Assembly: GCF_040436345.1 (NCBI RefSeq)
Contig: NC_133230.1
Coordinates: 19,292,197 to 19,356,196 of the forward strand
Direction of reading: 5' to 3'
DNA from: Pagrus major
Taxonomy: Eukaryota; Chordata; Actinopteri; Spariformes; Sparidae
Length of the DNA stretch: 64,000 nt
Numbering within the stretch: the first letter of the stretch is position 1; every line of letters begins with the position of its first letter. The notes beneath the pieces were generated by a model that ran no database searches, was not told where the DNA came from, and saw nothing but the letters and a program-made list of their open reading frames with translations. The position numbers and the translations under genes were made by a program. Below, piece by piece: positions 10,101-22,429 of the stretch.

Positions 10101-13100
10101 ATTCTTTCCCCTCCTTTTGCTTCTCTTCCTCTCCTCATCACGCATCTTCCTCTCTGCACCCTGAGGACACAAGATCGCAGGGTTACAGTCATGATTCAAA
10201 CACAAATATCAGATTTTTTTTGTTTCTGTGTGGGAATGAGGTGAAACATACCTTATCACAGAAAATCTTGACCTGGCATGCAGCTCTGTGTATGAGCTGG
10301 TTGGTTCCCGAGCTGAAGTCATAAGTGTCGATCTGGATGTTGAGAGGCAGGCCTTTCACTCCCTTCTGAGAGGAGAAGTCCGTGCTCAGGGAGTTGATGC
10401 CAATGTACACCTGTAGAGGAACAGGAGCAGGGATTTTAAATTAATCATGCAGGCATCATGCGTTTGTACATGTGAAGAGATATTATGGGGTCTGAGAGAT
10501 GCCATTGAAAACAAAGGGAGAAGTTGGAGGCATTCACACCATGATTGCATGTTTAACCCTAAAAGCTGTGAAAAAGAGAGTCTGTCTTCCTTCTGTTTTA
10601 ACTTCTCTATCCTCACATTTTCTTATCACAATCTCCCTTCTTCCTGCTTCGCTCCACCTGCAGCAGGTTTGGCGGCCCCACCTCGGCGCCTTCGGGCCAC
10701 AGAGCGGCTCGAATAAGCCGCCGCCGCTCTCTCGCCTGCTGTGGTGACAGGAGCCTCGGGGCCAAACACATTTCTGGGATTCCTCCCCCTCCCTCCTCAG
10801 CCACTCCTTCTCCCTCTTCACCTCCATTCTCTACCTCTCCTCTTTTTTCTTCTAAATCTTCCACCTGTTGTCCTCCCTTTCTTCCCTCTTCAGAGAACTG
10901 GCCTTACAGAGACATCGTTACATAAAAAAAAAATATGATTCTTGTTTTATAATAACGTGTGTTTACCTTGGCCTCTTCGCTGGGGTTCCACACAAAGGAG
11001 AGAGCGTTGAAGGCCACTTCTTCAATGTCACTGATGCCGCTGAACACTTCTTTGTAGTCAGCTATGAAAGGAAGGAAAGAACATTTTTAATCTTTTTTTG
11101 AATGAAATAAAATCCTTCACTGTTATGCCGTCGGTGTTGGGTGCAGGTACACAGGAACCTTGCGTGTGTATTTTCATTTATGAAGAACATACCGATGTCA
11201 ATGACCCTCTGCTTGACAGTTGGCTGGCGCGCATGCCAGTGATTCCAGAAGCGGAGCTGCATTTCTGGGCTCTTGTCATTCTCAAACACAGCCATCACTA
11301 CGGTCTGGAGCGGAGAAGAAAGGTGAGAGAAAAGATTTAGGGACGTTTGTCAGGCTGAATGTTCCCTATGCTTCAAGAGAACCATCGGGTTTCATTTATC
11401 ACTCCAAATCCACCCTTTCTCCTCACATTGTCACCAGTTATTTGCAGTGAGCGGGTGTGTGTTTGTGTGTATTCTTCCCCTGATTTACTTGACAAAGAAA
11501 AGGGTTGTCACATATGTTTTAAAACCACACACCCTCCTTGTCCTCTCCTCTTTTTTCTTTTTTTTTTTCCCCACCCTGCTTGTGTCAGATGAGACAAACG
11601 GAGCTGAGCTGCACTCTGGCCTCATTAAACCACAGTAGGAATAAGTTATACAGGGCAGGACACTGTCATTTTAATGGTAGCGGCACAGTATGCGGGGTGT
11701 CAGCAAGGAATTAGTCACCAAGGAGCTGGCTATAAGGGAGGGACAGATATTTGGGAAGGGTTGGCTTGGTGGCACGCAAGGAATTTATGTATTCATGAAG
11801 CCGTGAAAAAAGCCTGAAGGGAAGGATGGAGTTTGAAACAATAGTCATCATATTTTTATGTAACCAACACACAACAAAAACAAAACAAGAACTTTCGTGC
11901 TTTCCTGATGATGTCTCTCATGACTCACCTTGACTTTGGTGGCACTGAGGCAGGCGTTGTTGTCCAGTCCATGGAGAGTGATGGGGTAAAACTGGCCCTT
12001 GTTCAGGTAGACCATGGGCAGCTCATTGGACTTGTAAGGAGAAGCCAGGGGAGCTCCCAGGGAAAACTGGAACTCGTTCCTGAGTCTCTCTGGTGGGGAG
12101 CTGGCGTAGGAGCCGGAGTAGACCGGGCTGGAGTGGTCCTCGGGGAAGGGGTCGCTGTAGGGAAGAGTCTGAAAGAAAAACGCAAATGGACATTTGTCAA
12201 TAAAGGAAGATGTAAAGGATGGAGATGTAAAATAGAAGAGGAACCAGGGCTCAGCTTTCAAGTACACTAACCTCCGTGTTGTGATCAGGGAAAGCGCCGG
12301 GTTCTGGCCACTTCTGGAGCAGGGAGTCAAAGATGATGTTGAGCTCCTGCTTGTCATAAGTGTCAGCTACGACGCTTGTAAGGGTGGCGTAGGTGTCGGA
12401 GGTGGTGGGGACAGAGATTGGCAGGGAGGTGTTATGCTTGGATCCCAAAACCTCTTGGGAATGGCTCAAGGGAACATTCTCAGAGAGGATCTTCATGACG
12501 CTGGCGGACGTCTCCAGTGACGCAAACTCATTGGTGCTGGTTGGTGTCCTGGAGGGTTGAGGAGAAAAGAGGAAGTAGCTGATTAATTACAACAGGAAAG
12601 CTACTTCTTTCAGGTCAGCATGACTCGGTACAAAGAGATCCAGGAAACAAACAGGCTTTAAGTGACTAACTGTATTGTGTCTTACAGAAGCCTGCAGACG
12701 GCCTGTGCAAACACGAAGCAAAAGCCCTTCTTGTGTCTAAGCACACACAGCTACTGCAAGGTGAACCCGCAGAAAGACACGGTTCGAGTGTGGGTGGGAA
12801 CTATTTGTCCCTTAATCCAGCTTTTTTTCTTCTCTGTGTTTGAGTTTCTCTGTTGAAAATGTTTGAGGGGACAAACTGCGCCCCAACAATGGCCATTTCT
12901 CACCCAGCAGTGAGGACAGAGGGAGAAAAAAAAAACAACCGTCTCTCTGCCTGTTGGGAAACTCTTTAAGTGAGGCAGAGATGATGATGGAGAGAGGATA
13001 GATGGATGGAAGGTCTGGAGGAGTAGACAATAAATCCCTCTGACTATGTTTGACTTGAGGATTACCCACTCACCTGTTTATGACCCCTGCCTTTCTCTTT

Positions 13101-14964
13101 TTGTGTTCACACTCTCTCTGAGACATTTTATCATGTCACAGTATTTAACGTCTTAATCATGCAAGCTCTCAAAATTGTTCGTACAAATGGGAATTTAGTT
13201 TTGACACTTTTTTGAGGATTTTGCTTACCTCTCTGTTTTGCACATGTTTCCAGCGCGGTTGCATGCAGAAGTCTTCTGCTCTTTCTGGTTCTGCAAAAAT
13301 AAAAATAAAACAAATTGTAAAATCGTCATCAGATTGAGAAAGTTAGAATAAATCCTTGTGTCTTGTTTATTGCTGATTATCTACCTTGCACTGCTCATAA
13401 AGCATGGTTATGGCTGCCAGGTCGTCTCCTGGGTGGAGTCTGGGTTTGGAGTGGTTCTGCTCAGGTACGCTGCTCTCCAGGTAGGACCAGGGGTCCATGA
13501 TGTGGTTAGTGTAACGGTTATAGTTGAAGTTCTCGCTCTGAAAGACCAGTCCCAGAGTCCTACAGAAGGGAGCAAAGAGTTGACAGTGACTGATTAGATA
13601 CAATGAAAATGTACACAAAAGAAAAGTGTGCCGTGGACCAAAAGTGAACTAAATGTAAACTTGCATTTTTGACGCACCGGGTTTGACAGTGTGAGTGTAA
13701 CAGCTGTACCCGAGCCTCAGGACACTGCACATACTTGCCCCTGAGCATGAAGGGTTTCGATTGCAAAACCACAGAGCTGACTAATATCCCTCAGAAGCAG
13801 CGGTGTCAAAAAAGGTTTAAAAAGCCAAGGGCCACCCACTAATACACCCCCCACAACTTCCCGTGCATCTTCAATGCTGGATAAACCCTCTTATTTGCAC
13901 AGATCTCGAAAGAGATTACAAGAAAACCCACAACCAGTCAGTCAATAGTTTCCGTATCACTTGTGAAAAAGAAATAAAGCCTGGGATTCTGAGGATTGGA
14001 TTTGTTTGGAGAGACTCGCAGTGACTGTAAATATCCCGCCTACCAGGATAAGCCCCCTTTGGAGTTTGTCTGTGGTAGCTAATGAACAAATAGCAGCAGT
14101 TTACTGTGGTTAAACATCTCATTAAATGTGCTGACAGGAGGAGAAAGATCACATGTGTTCACAACCACAGCAGAACCAAAGCTAACGGCGAAATGAAGTG
14201 ATTTCTCGCAGGGATTAATGAGAGAATATTGGGTTATTCTCACACAGCGCCTGGAGAGCTATAAAATGCTGTTTTTGAGCATGTAGCTCTGTACATTTGA
14301 ACTTTTATTTTGACGCCAGATTACAGCCTGTTTACTTGATATTTAGCTACTTTAAAGAAACTCAAACAAAACTCATACACCTGCTCTGAGATGCACCTGT
14401 CTCTGCCTGTCATACGCAGCAGCCTCAGCAAACACCACCCATTAGTTACCCTCCAATTCCCCCCTAAAACCAGCCGAGTGCAGACGTTTTTACACAAACA
14501 CAAAGGGGGGGCTCGTGTCTAGGGTTTCGCCATTATGTAATTCAATGCATTACATGCTGTCTTTGCCCTCTGTCTCTGTCCAACACCTCGAGAGGAGATT
14601 CTTATTTCCCGGGCTCCTTTTGTGCTCTGTGGCCCCTAGGTTAGTGACAACACAAGCCGAAACAGACCCATAGACCCAAATGTGTGTGTGTGTGTTAAAA
14701 CTATCCATATCAATTTCCTCTGCAAAACACCCCTTTCTTAAAACAGGGAGATTTCACATGGGGGTCTCATTGCAAGTAGGAAAAAGGGAGGTTTCTGTCC
14801 CAAAGACTGGAATCTAACAACAACTTCTTACCGAATTACACAAAATCCAAACCAAAATGTGTGTGTCTTGTGGACAAAAGCACACTTTGGAGAAAAAATC
14901 CACATATACAAAGCCCAAATAATATAAAAAACAACTCATAAACTTACTCAGTCTCTTTGGTCAT
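7171..14964 (-). CDS. grhl3: Grainyhead-like transcription factor 3, 15 coding exons, 570 aa
   Basis: Coding exons in transcript order: 14964-14948, 13559-13385, 13290-13229, 12548-12272, 12168-11929, 11304-11193, 11061-10967, 10410-10252, 10160-10091, 9993-9869, 9151-9126, 9015-8930, 8828-8743, 8580-8516, 7288-7171. All junctions are GT-AG and frames join without a break, 1713 nt with stop. GRHL proteins are DNA-binding activators of epidermal and neural-tube closure genes that recognise AACCGGTT-like sites. The N-terminus (MTKETETLGL, 1-90) is activation-type sequence. The Grh/CP2 DNA-binding domain covers about 230-430, with [33 protein letters not shown] and the basic [16 protein letters not shown] that follows CDK. 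The C-terminal dimerisation domain is about 480-570 ([29 protein letters not shown]). [15 protein letters not shown] and the nipal3-rcan3 neighbourhood point to GRHL3 rather than GRHL1 or 2. The start is the first ATG after the leader, with G at -3. The 26-nt exon 9151-9126 is unusually small. Alternative first exons cannot be excluded. Confidence 0.92.
7289..8515 (-). other. grhl3 last intron
   Basis: A 1.2-kb intron between the exon ending AAGAGAGG and the final exon starting GATTTTCGTC. It contains an A-rich tract at 7779-7816. I see no other gene or recognisable element. Confidence 0.7.
9152..9868 (-). other. grhl3 intron upstream of the 26-nt exon
   Basis: A 717-bp intron with a GT microsatellite at about 9596-9626. 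A plus-strand frame of 238 codons (8672-9388) runs across several antisense exons and introns here and is not a gene. Confidence 0.7.
10411..10966 (-). other. grhl3 intron with a CpG-rich block
   Basis: A 556-bp intron. About 10660-10770 is markedly GC- and CpG-rich (GGCGGCCCC, CTCGGCGCC, CCGCCGCCGC) in an otherwise AT-balanced gene. It could be an internal regulatory element; no splice-competent exon was found in it. Confidence 0.5.
11305..13228 (-). other. grhl3 introns in the 5' half
   Basis: Covers introns 11305-11928 and 12549-13228, with the coding exons 11929-12168 and 12272-12548 between them. Apart from T-rich tracts (about 11549-11569) I see no further features. Confidence 0.6.
13560..14947 (-). 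other. grhl3 first coding intron
   Basis: A 1.39-kb intron after a 17-nt coding part of the first exon. The donor is GA/GTAAG and the acceptor TTCTGTAG/GACTCTG. I see no other gene inside. First introns often hold regulatory DNA, but nothing specific stands out. Confidence 0.6.
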
Positions 14965-15150
14965 GTCTCCAATCCAAGTCAGCAGGAATAGTTCCTTTAA
15001 TGTTAGCTTCTTCTCCTGTTTGTACGTGTTTCCTTCTCTGTGTGTGTGTGTGTCAGTGTAGCAGAGGAGAGCAGTGACACACAGATGAGTCAAGTGTTGT
15101 GATCCTCTCTTGAACGGGGCCCAGATTTATTTCATTGCAGCCAAGATTCC
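14965..15150 (-). promoter_or_regulatory. grhl3 leader and possible core promoter
   Basis: Upstream of the start codon the minus strand reads through a CA-rich leader (complement of about 15040-15055). An AATAAAT-like A/T box is the complement of about 15127-15133, which would place transcription start near 15100. No CpG island is present. Confidence 0.3.
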
Positions 15151-15768
15151 CTCTCTTCTCTGATTGGCTGAGAGGACTGAGACAGGTGTCTGATAGGACA
15201 GGTGTAGAATCATTAACTCTTCCCTGGCTGGAGAGAAACTGGCTCGCATGTGTATGAGTGTGTGCACACTTTGCAAGACAATCCGAGGCAGGAGGGTTTC
15301 GAATCTCATTATGGTGCCGGATAAAAGGGCGAGATTGGAGAGCCATAGGTGTGAAAGGTTTAGTAATGACCTGGAACTGGGCTTTAAGATGTTAATAGTT
15401 TTCCAGTATCATTTTCCACCTCTACCTTCATGTCATACACAGGTTTTGGTTTCTTTATTTTCTGGGGAATTATACATGTATGTATGGGGGCTTTAGTGTT
15501 GTGGTCAAAACTCCTGAAGGGAGGCGGGCTTAAAGGAATCTTGTATGTAAGAATGAATGTTTTAAATTAAAGTGGAACAAGTTGAGTATATTTAGGATAT
15601 AAACAGGAAAACGAGAAATAATATGAAGGTATTTCTTAGATTTAGAATGAAATTAAAATGTTTTGTAAGTTTTGCTTTTTAGTGAAGACATTTGAATTCA
15701 CACAATTATGCAGCAAAACGTACACACACAGAATTTACTCTCTAATTCCAATATAAACTATTTAATAC

Positions 15769-16254
15769 CAGTGATGGAATGTAACTAAGTACATTTACTC
15801 AAGTACAATTTTAAAGTTTGGTACTTTACTTGAGTGTTTCCATTTTCTGCTACTTTATACTTCCACTCAGTTACTATTAATCACTATTTTGGAGGCAAAT
15901 ATTGTACTTTTTACTTCACTTTATTTATTTTATAACTTTAGTTACTAGTTACTCTGCAGGATGCATGCTGCACTGGAGCCACAGAGCATTTTTAAATTAA
16001 TTTATTTTATCACAATCAGATGAAAAAGGCTGATAATTGGTTGATTTAAAGCATACAGTTTATACACACATTTAAATATATGTATAATTTACTTTTATTT
16101 GTACTTCTGATAATTAAGTATGTTTGATATCAGATACTTTAAGACTTTTAGTCAAGTATTATTTGTATGGCTGACTTTCACTTTTGCCAAAGTGATATTT
16201 TAACACAGTATCAATACTTTTGCTCAAGTATGACTTTTAGGTACTTTTTATAAC
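15769..16254 (+). mobile_element. Longest copy of the CAGTGATGGAATG-type element, hAT-like
   Basis: Begins CAGTGATGGAATGTAACTAA and ends near GGTACTTTTTATAACAC. The right end inverted (GTGTTATAAAAAGTACC) matches the left end of the minus-oriented copies at 31866 and 52314 (CAGTGTTGTATAAAGTACCC), so both termini start CAGTG. The interior is dense in TACTTTACTTGAGT-type words. No transposase is encoded. Other pieces lie at 5155, 31866, 43159 and 52314. Confidence 0.6.
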
Positions 16255-16610
16255 ACACACAAAAAAAACCAGAAAAGAGCAAAAACAAATATATTTTTAA
16301 GTAATAAATAATTGTTTGAAAGTATTTACACGTTATTTTTTGATACAAATAATTTCCCGGCCTAACTGAACCTGTGTGAAACTGAAACTGTGTAAATTTA
16401 ACGGTAAACTTTAAATAAAAATAGCAATTGATCCAGTTGGAGCACATTTTAACCACTTTATATAATGTTGGATATTTTGATCCACAACAATAAATCAGAT
16501 TTGATAGAAATGATGTTTGGTATAAAAAGACAGCAGGAGATAACAATAGCTGTTAAACAAAAAAAAGTAGATTTATCCAAAAAAGATTTATCCAAATACA
16601 TTACATGAGT

Positions 16611-16657
16611 ACAGTTCAGTTCAGTTCAGTTCAGTTCTGAACTGAACTGAACTACAT
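16611..16657. repeat. AGTTC pentamer microsatellite forming a perfect palindrome
   Basis: 16611-16637 is a run of CAGTT units; after a single T at 16638 the complement follows. Perfect 15-bp arms are 16623-16637 and 16639-16653. TACATGAGTA-type direct repeats flank it. Confidence 0.85.
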
Positions 16658-16950
16658 GAGTATTTGTACTTAATTTCCTTTCACCATTGCAATTTCTTAA
16701 TATTAACATGAAAATAAAATAAATTTGCTCTTCCCATGGCAAACTAAATTATGTAACTGTTTCTGCCATTTGAACTATTTTTATTGGCCTGATTAACAGG
16801 CAATTCAGTGATGCATTTATGACTTTGCATGTAGAAGTGGAATTTAATTTAGAATATAAACCCTGGGAAGGTGGAGCACAGACAGTTTTTACGAGTGTAG
16901 ACTACACTATAGGATGAAATGTTCAGTTTCACATTGACTTCACGGTAAAA

Positions 16951-17290
16951 CACACACGCGCACACACACACACACACACACTTCCTGACAAATAAAGCCC
17001 AAACTCACAACTCGTGCTGCCAGGAACCGAAAAGCAGTGAGGCTTGTAAGGTCTTCGTGTCAGTCAGGGATATCATCTTCCACCCACACACAGGTGTACA
17101 CTCACACAAACACACTCACACAAACGCACACAGAGTGATGTGCTTGTGTATAATTACATGTGGCTGTGTATCTCTTCATACGTGTGTGTGTGAGCACCTC
17201 TTGCGGCTGACACCTGAGGGAATCTGGCGTGGTAACACACAAGGGTGCGTGCTGTGCAGCTTGCCCACACACTCACACACACCCTTGTAC

Positions 17291-17330
<40 letters not shown>
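16951..17330. repeat. Cluster of CA and GT microsatellites
   Basis: CA tract at 16951-16981, interrupted ACACTCACACAAA sequence at 17097-17131, short GT tract at about 17180-17192 and CA tract at 17295-17330. Reading frames across it are simple-repeat artefacts. Confidence 0.85.
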
Positions 17331-17959
17331 AGAGGCCCAAGGGCGAGTTGGCATCGAGTCAAAAGAGTAAGAGAAAGAAGGAAGACTTTTCTGTGTACGG
17401 CACACCTTCAATATACTTTGCACGTTAATTAAAATTAATTAAAGAAGCTCTATCCTAGATTACTTCACCCTCTACTACAAATGTGGCTAGACTAAAAACT
17501 TACCATATGTTGTACATTTATGTTTTACCAAACATCTCATGCAGACATAAACCACTAGAACCAATAGTTGTAAAAGAGGCAGAGGTGAACAGAGGATGGA
17601 TGGATCACTTTCATCAGCTCGTTCAGGGTGTGAACACTCTTTCTCTCATCTGCACTTTCTTTCTCTCCCTGGCACTTTGTCTTTCTTATATTTTCTCTAT
17701 CTGTCCCTCATTAGTGCTGCGAAATTAACACATCACAGTGTCAAACTCTTTTATTCCCACTCCCTGTTTCTCTCTCTTTGCACTTCAACTACAGGGAAAT
17801 CCCATAAGGCCCTGATGCACACATCTAAACAAGAACAGCCTTTGAAACACACTGGAAGTGTGTGATCAATGCTTCAGTGAGGGAAATTTTCATAAATTAA
17901 AAATGTAACTCCTATAAAACATGCAGGTATAACGCGATATGATAAGATATACTGTTTTG

Positions 17960-18240
17960 CAGTGGCGGACTCAGGATGTTTGAGGGGCAGGGGTGAAAAA
18001 ATTAAAAAGGGCACCAGTGCTTTTATGTAACCATAGAGAAATCTGTCTCAGACTCAAATGCTGTGCACATATAGCTGCCTCCACAGTGCTGACAATAACA
18101 AAATAACGTATAAACAAAGCAACGCATACTGTAACAAAACTCAAACTACATGTATTGCCCATTGCACTATAAGCAATATTTGCTTGATATTTTACTGTTA
18201 ATATTGGCAGCAAGTTCTAAATATATGTCGAGTTATGCAA
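17960..18240 (+). mobile_element. Possible left end of a hAT-like element
   Basis: CAGTGGCGGACTCAGG at 17960 followed by GGGGCAGGGG resembles the start of CAGTGGCGG-type fish elements. The right end was not found, so the extent is a guess. Confidence 0.3.
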
Positions 18241-21200
18241 TGACCCTAAAAAGAAACTTCTTCTAATTTTAGGGAAATCAGACAGTGTTCAATCAGTCCA
18301 TTTTCAATTACTAGTTTAACATAGATAACATTAATGCTGGAGTGCAGCAAGTCGACTGAACATGCAAAACATCAAACCAAAAAAAAAAAAAACAACAAAA
18401 AACCCCCCACAATATATCAATAAAATAATTAAATTAACAATAAATTAATAATTATTTGGGTTTCAATGAATTTTCCTTTTAATTGGTACCAACATACATG
18501 CTTGTTTACAGGAAACTTGTAAGAACATGATCTGAAAGTTATGAACTTATAATAATACAGCTTGCAAAACACAAACCCACAGCTACAATAAATAATAACA
18601 TACAACAATTCCCAAAATGAAATTGTCTAACATTTTTAGTGTGTTTTCACTAATCCAAGATACAGAGTCTAAGTATGCGTGCGCAGGAATATTAGAAAGG
18701 TGAGCTAACAACAGCAGAAGTCTGGTCTCTGTTGGGTGTCTGTAGTTTTTCTAAATTTTTTAATGTAAACGTACAATCACACTAAGAAAAGAGAATCTAC
18801 CTTTGCACAAAACTTAACACTTGCCTGTCTAAGGTCCTGTCAAACTTATCCTAACACTCTTTTCTGTGTTTAACTATCATGTTGTGTAAAAGTGTGAATG
18901 GCCCCCATAGAGACCTGTGGCTCAATCCTTCAGGGTGGGAACGATTGGAAGATGGATGGATGTCACAAGATGTTCAAACGACTTCCTTTCATGCCTTGAA
19001 ACTCACCCACGGAGTAAGAAACCAAGACCTGAAGTGTCCTTGTGCTTTGGTCTGTTGAATGTGTGCCTGTTTTGTGTGTGTGTGCGTGTGAGCATGCAGC
19101 CATGCATGGTGGCATACAAACAGATATCAGTTCTGGCTCTCCGCAAGACTGCCGCTGAGAAAGGGGCTCTCTCATCACCTTTCTCCTCCCACTATGTCCC
19201 TCTTTCTCTTTTTCCTGTCTCCCACTTGCTCCTCCTTTCACCTTCTTTTCTTGCTGCTGCTTTCCCTTACGACTGAACCACCAAACCCCGCTCTTACTGC
19301 TTAAGAGCATTTTCATCACCCTGAACGTAAAGACCACGCAGATTAAAACTCTTGAGCCGCGGTGATTAAGTCACGCGAGGTGAAGAAACCAATGAAAAAG
19401 GAAGGCCGTTCTTTAGTTCTGCGTCTGATCTTTCTCACCAACTCCCACATATTATACATATCTCTCTATCTCTTTCTCTTCCTGTATCTCTTAATCTACT
19501 CTAATGCCTGGTTTGACATGGAGGAATGTGTGCAAAGGGTTGACAGAGATATAAGGAGCCCGGGGCGTGTTGCTCTCTATCTGCTCCTCACATTGGGAAA
19601 CCAGCAAGTATTGCACCTGTTACCGGAAGGCTGCGACACATTTCCCTTTTTCCACTAATGTCCCACCCTTACCCACTATGTTCTGCTAAATATTCAGTTT
19701 AATTACAAATGTATGTAATGCGTGTAGTTATGTTATGTCACTGTTTTCAGGACACAGTGTGCAATTAGTTTATCAGTATGTGTGTTTGCACGATTCGTTG
19801 ACCTCTGCCAGGTGCTCTGACCTCCTCAGAGCTGTGATACTTCGGTGAATGGTGAGACCTCTTTAGCAGAATCCTGCTGTCACTTTGTTTGGCCTGGACT
19901 TGGAGAGGCTCCAAGAGTCTGGAAAGACTCTCTAACCCCACCACCACCACCTCTTCCTCAGCCTCACTCCTTTTTAATATCCCCCCCCACCAGGCAGCAG
20001 CCACTCCCAGAAACTCCACATTGCCCCGAGTAAGGGATCAGGGCCAGGGAGGAGGAGAGAAGGGGGATTTGGGTGTAAGAACATGGAGAGAAAAGGGGAA
20101 ATTGAAGGGTGAGGAGGTGGCGGGAAATATATGAAAAAGCAGCGGATTGACGGTAATGCTGGCAGAGATTGAGAGGAGAGAAAATGGGGAGCTGACAGGA
20201 TCTCTTCAAGTTTCAGCACTTTGACATTTGCATGTTGGCTATTAGAGATTAGGACACCACGTTGCCTGGGGCAAAGAGAAGCTGCAGAGGAGAACACGAT
20301 AGTTGCATTGCTCAATACATGCATTTCTTGGAGCTCTGCTCGGGGGCGTACGTGTTGACAAAGTAGCTACGAGGGGATTTTACAGGCAACAAAAAAGGAA
20401 CTGAGTTCCTGCTATTTGGTCATAAAACATCATAAAACACAAATGCATGCCTCGTGTAACCCTAAAAGGATTATTATTACTGTATGAGTCCAAGATAAAA
20501 TTAAGTAGTGTTTAAAGTGTTTAAATTATCGGTTGTTTGCCTGTAACTAGATGAATATAAAAACATTTCCTCATCCTAAAATTTGGATACAATTTTAATT
20601 ACCTCAGCTTAATAAAAAAGTTGTTCACTTCTCCAAAATAAGCTAAGCTTCTCCTTTCCCACATGTGCAAAAGCATTCAGTTTGCACTACCCTTGATCTT
20701 CAGCCTGAAATATGTGTGCAATGTTAGCTTCAAAACAGATTAGCTTCGGAGAAATTATTTGAATTCTCGTCAAGGACTCTGTGAAGTTCAACAGAGTTTT
20801 CATCAATTCCTGGTGTTTATTCTACTGTAAGTTAGGTCCGTTCCACGCACACTGAGAAGAACCTCGTGTTTAAGAAGTCTGTTGGTGTTCAGTCTCTGTC
20901 GTGTTTGTTAAGAGTCACACCTCTTTCATTTCATTTCTCAGACTCCGCTTTTGTTTTTGGAGGATTGGTAGGAACACAAGTGAAAGAGCCGGTAAAGAAT
21001 GTGGAATGACAGATGAATGCTGTAGGCATATGCACACACACAAACAAACACGTACATCTTCCATTATGCTCTCTTACATATAAACATGAAGTGGTAGATT
21101 TAGACAGGTGATAATCTCATCTGTCAGATGAGCCACATCTCTGCATCATCTGCCATATCTACTGCCAGACGAATTAATGAAGCGATGCCAAGAAACCCAA

Positions 21201-21893
21201 GGAGTGTCGAAAATTAAAGAAACATTACCTGTTATAGAATATCGATTTAGTTATCGCAACTGGCAGCATTTGATATTTGAAATTGGATAACAGGTACATG
21301 GAAATCTTAGAGTTGTGTGAGAGCGTTCACATGTTTAATGAAGACTGCTGCAGGCTGACACGAGAGATCCGACGGCCATCGTCAGGGTTTGGAGCTAAAA
21401 ACTCAAACACACTGCACAAATATGAACGGAACTACAAACTACAAAGAGAAAGCGAGGTTTAGCATGTGGTAAAGTTATATTATCAAGATTAAAAGGTGAC
21501 ACACCAACACATACAGAGACACTTTATGGTGTTAGGCCACTGGTTGTGGTCCCACCCATGTGGAGGGCAGGTATTGGGCCTATCTACATATTAGGTTTCA
21601 TTCTGGACCCCTCAGGCTAAAGGTGGGTGCATCTTCACTTCATATAACGAGGAGGAGGACTCTCCTATCTGCAGCAAATAACAATTGGAAAGAATTGTGG
21701 CTAATTGCCCTCTGACACTCCCAGAATGCATGTATAGTCAAACACCTGCTGTCTCTCTAGTAGTGCTGGTGTGTACAACATTTAGGGCAGCTCATTGGTC
21801 TTTTAATAAAAAGGCTATACAAAGGTTTTGCAAGTTATAGTCCATTGAAAGATTAATCAGAGAGTTTGGAAAATGTGCTCAACCACATTGTTG

Positions 21894-22190
21894 TCGAGAG
21901 TTGGATGAGAAAATTGATGCCCCTCCCATGACTGTAGGCTAAATATGAGGCTGCAGCCAGTTAGCTTAGCATTAAGACTTGAAACAATGGGAAACAGCTA
22001 GCCTGGCTCTGCAAAGTGTCTGAACAGTGTGTACAGTGTATAACTGAAACATCTTGATTGGCAAGAGAGATAGCAAATCTAAAGTGAGCTTTTTGAGGCA
22101 GTCTTAATGCTAAGCTAAGCTAACTGGCTGATGGCTGTAGCCTCAGATTTACTGGTGTTGACCTTATCTAACTCTCTGCAAGAAGTGTAT
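21894..22190. mobile_element. Foldback copy of the 'gctaagctaac' fish repeat
   Basis: The right arm (22098-22185) carries GTCTTAATGCTAAGCTAAGC, then GGCTGATGGCTGTAGCC and CTAACTCTCTGCAAGAA. The left arm (21894-21989) is the same sequence inverted, with gaps: CGAGAGTTGGATGAG, GGCTGCAGCCAGTTAGC, GCATTAAGAC. The centre (21990-22097) contains AAACAGCTAGCCTGGCTC, also part of the known repeat. The result is a long imperfect hairpin. Confidence 0.65.
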
Positions 22191-22429
22191 TTCCACAAGT
22201 GTCAAAACATTCCTAACTAGCGAAAATCTTGTGCTAGAATCACATCAGCCGCTTCGCCCGCTAACATGTTGACATTCCAACCCATGACCACTCAATAGTC
22301 ATTACTAGTTTATTACATGAGACTTCACCACACCTATCTTGGAACTCTGTCTTCATTTTGATCTCAACTACACCCCTATGAAAGTTTGTGAAAGCATCTT
22401 GCAGAGTTGTGATGCTATCGTGCTGACAC

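Noticed and set aside
11848-12357. A 169-codon minus-strand frame taken as one exon
   Set aside because: Only 11929-12168 is the grhl3 exon; the rest is intron read-through past a clear donor and acceptor.
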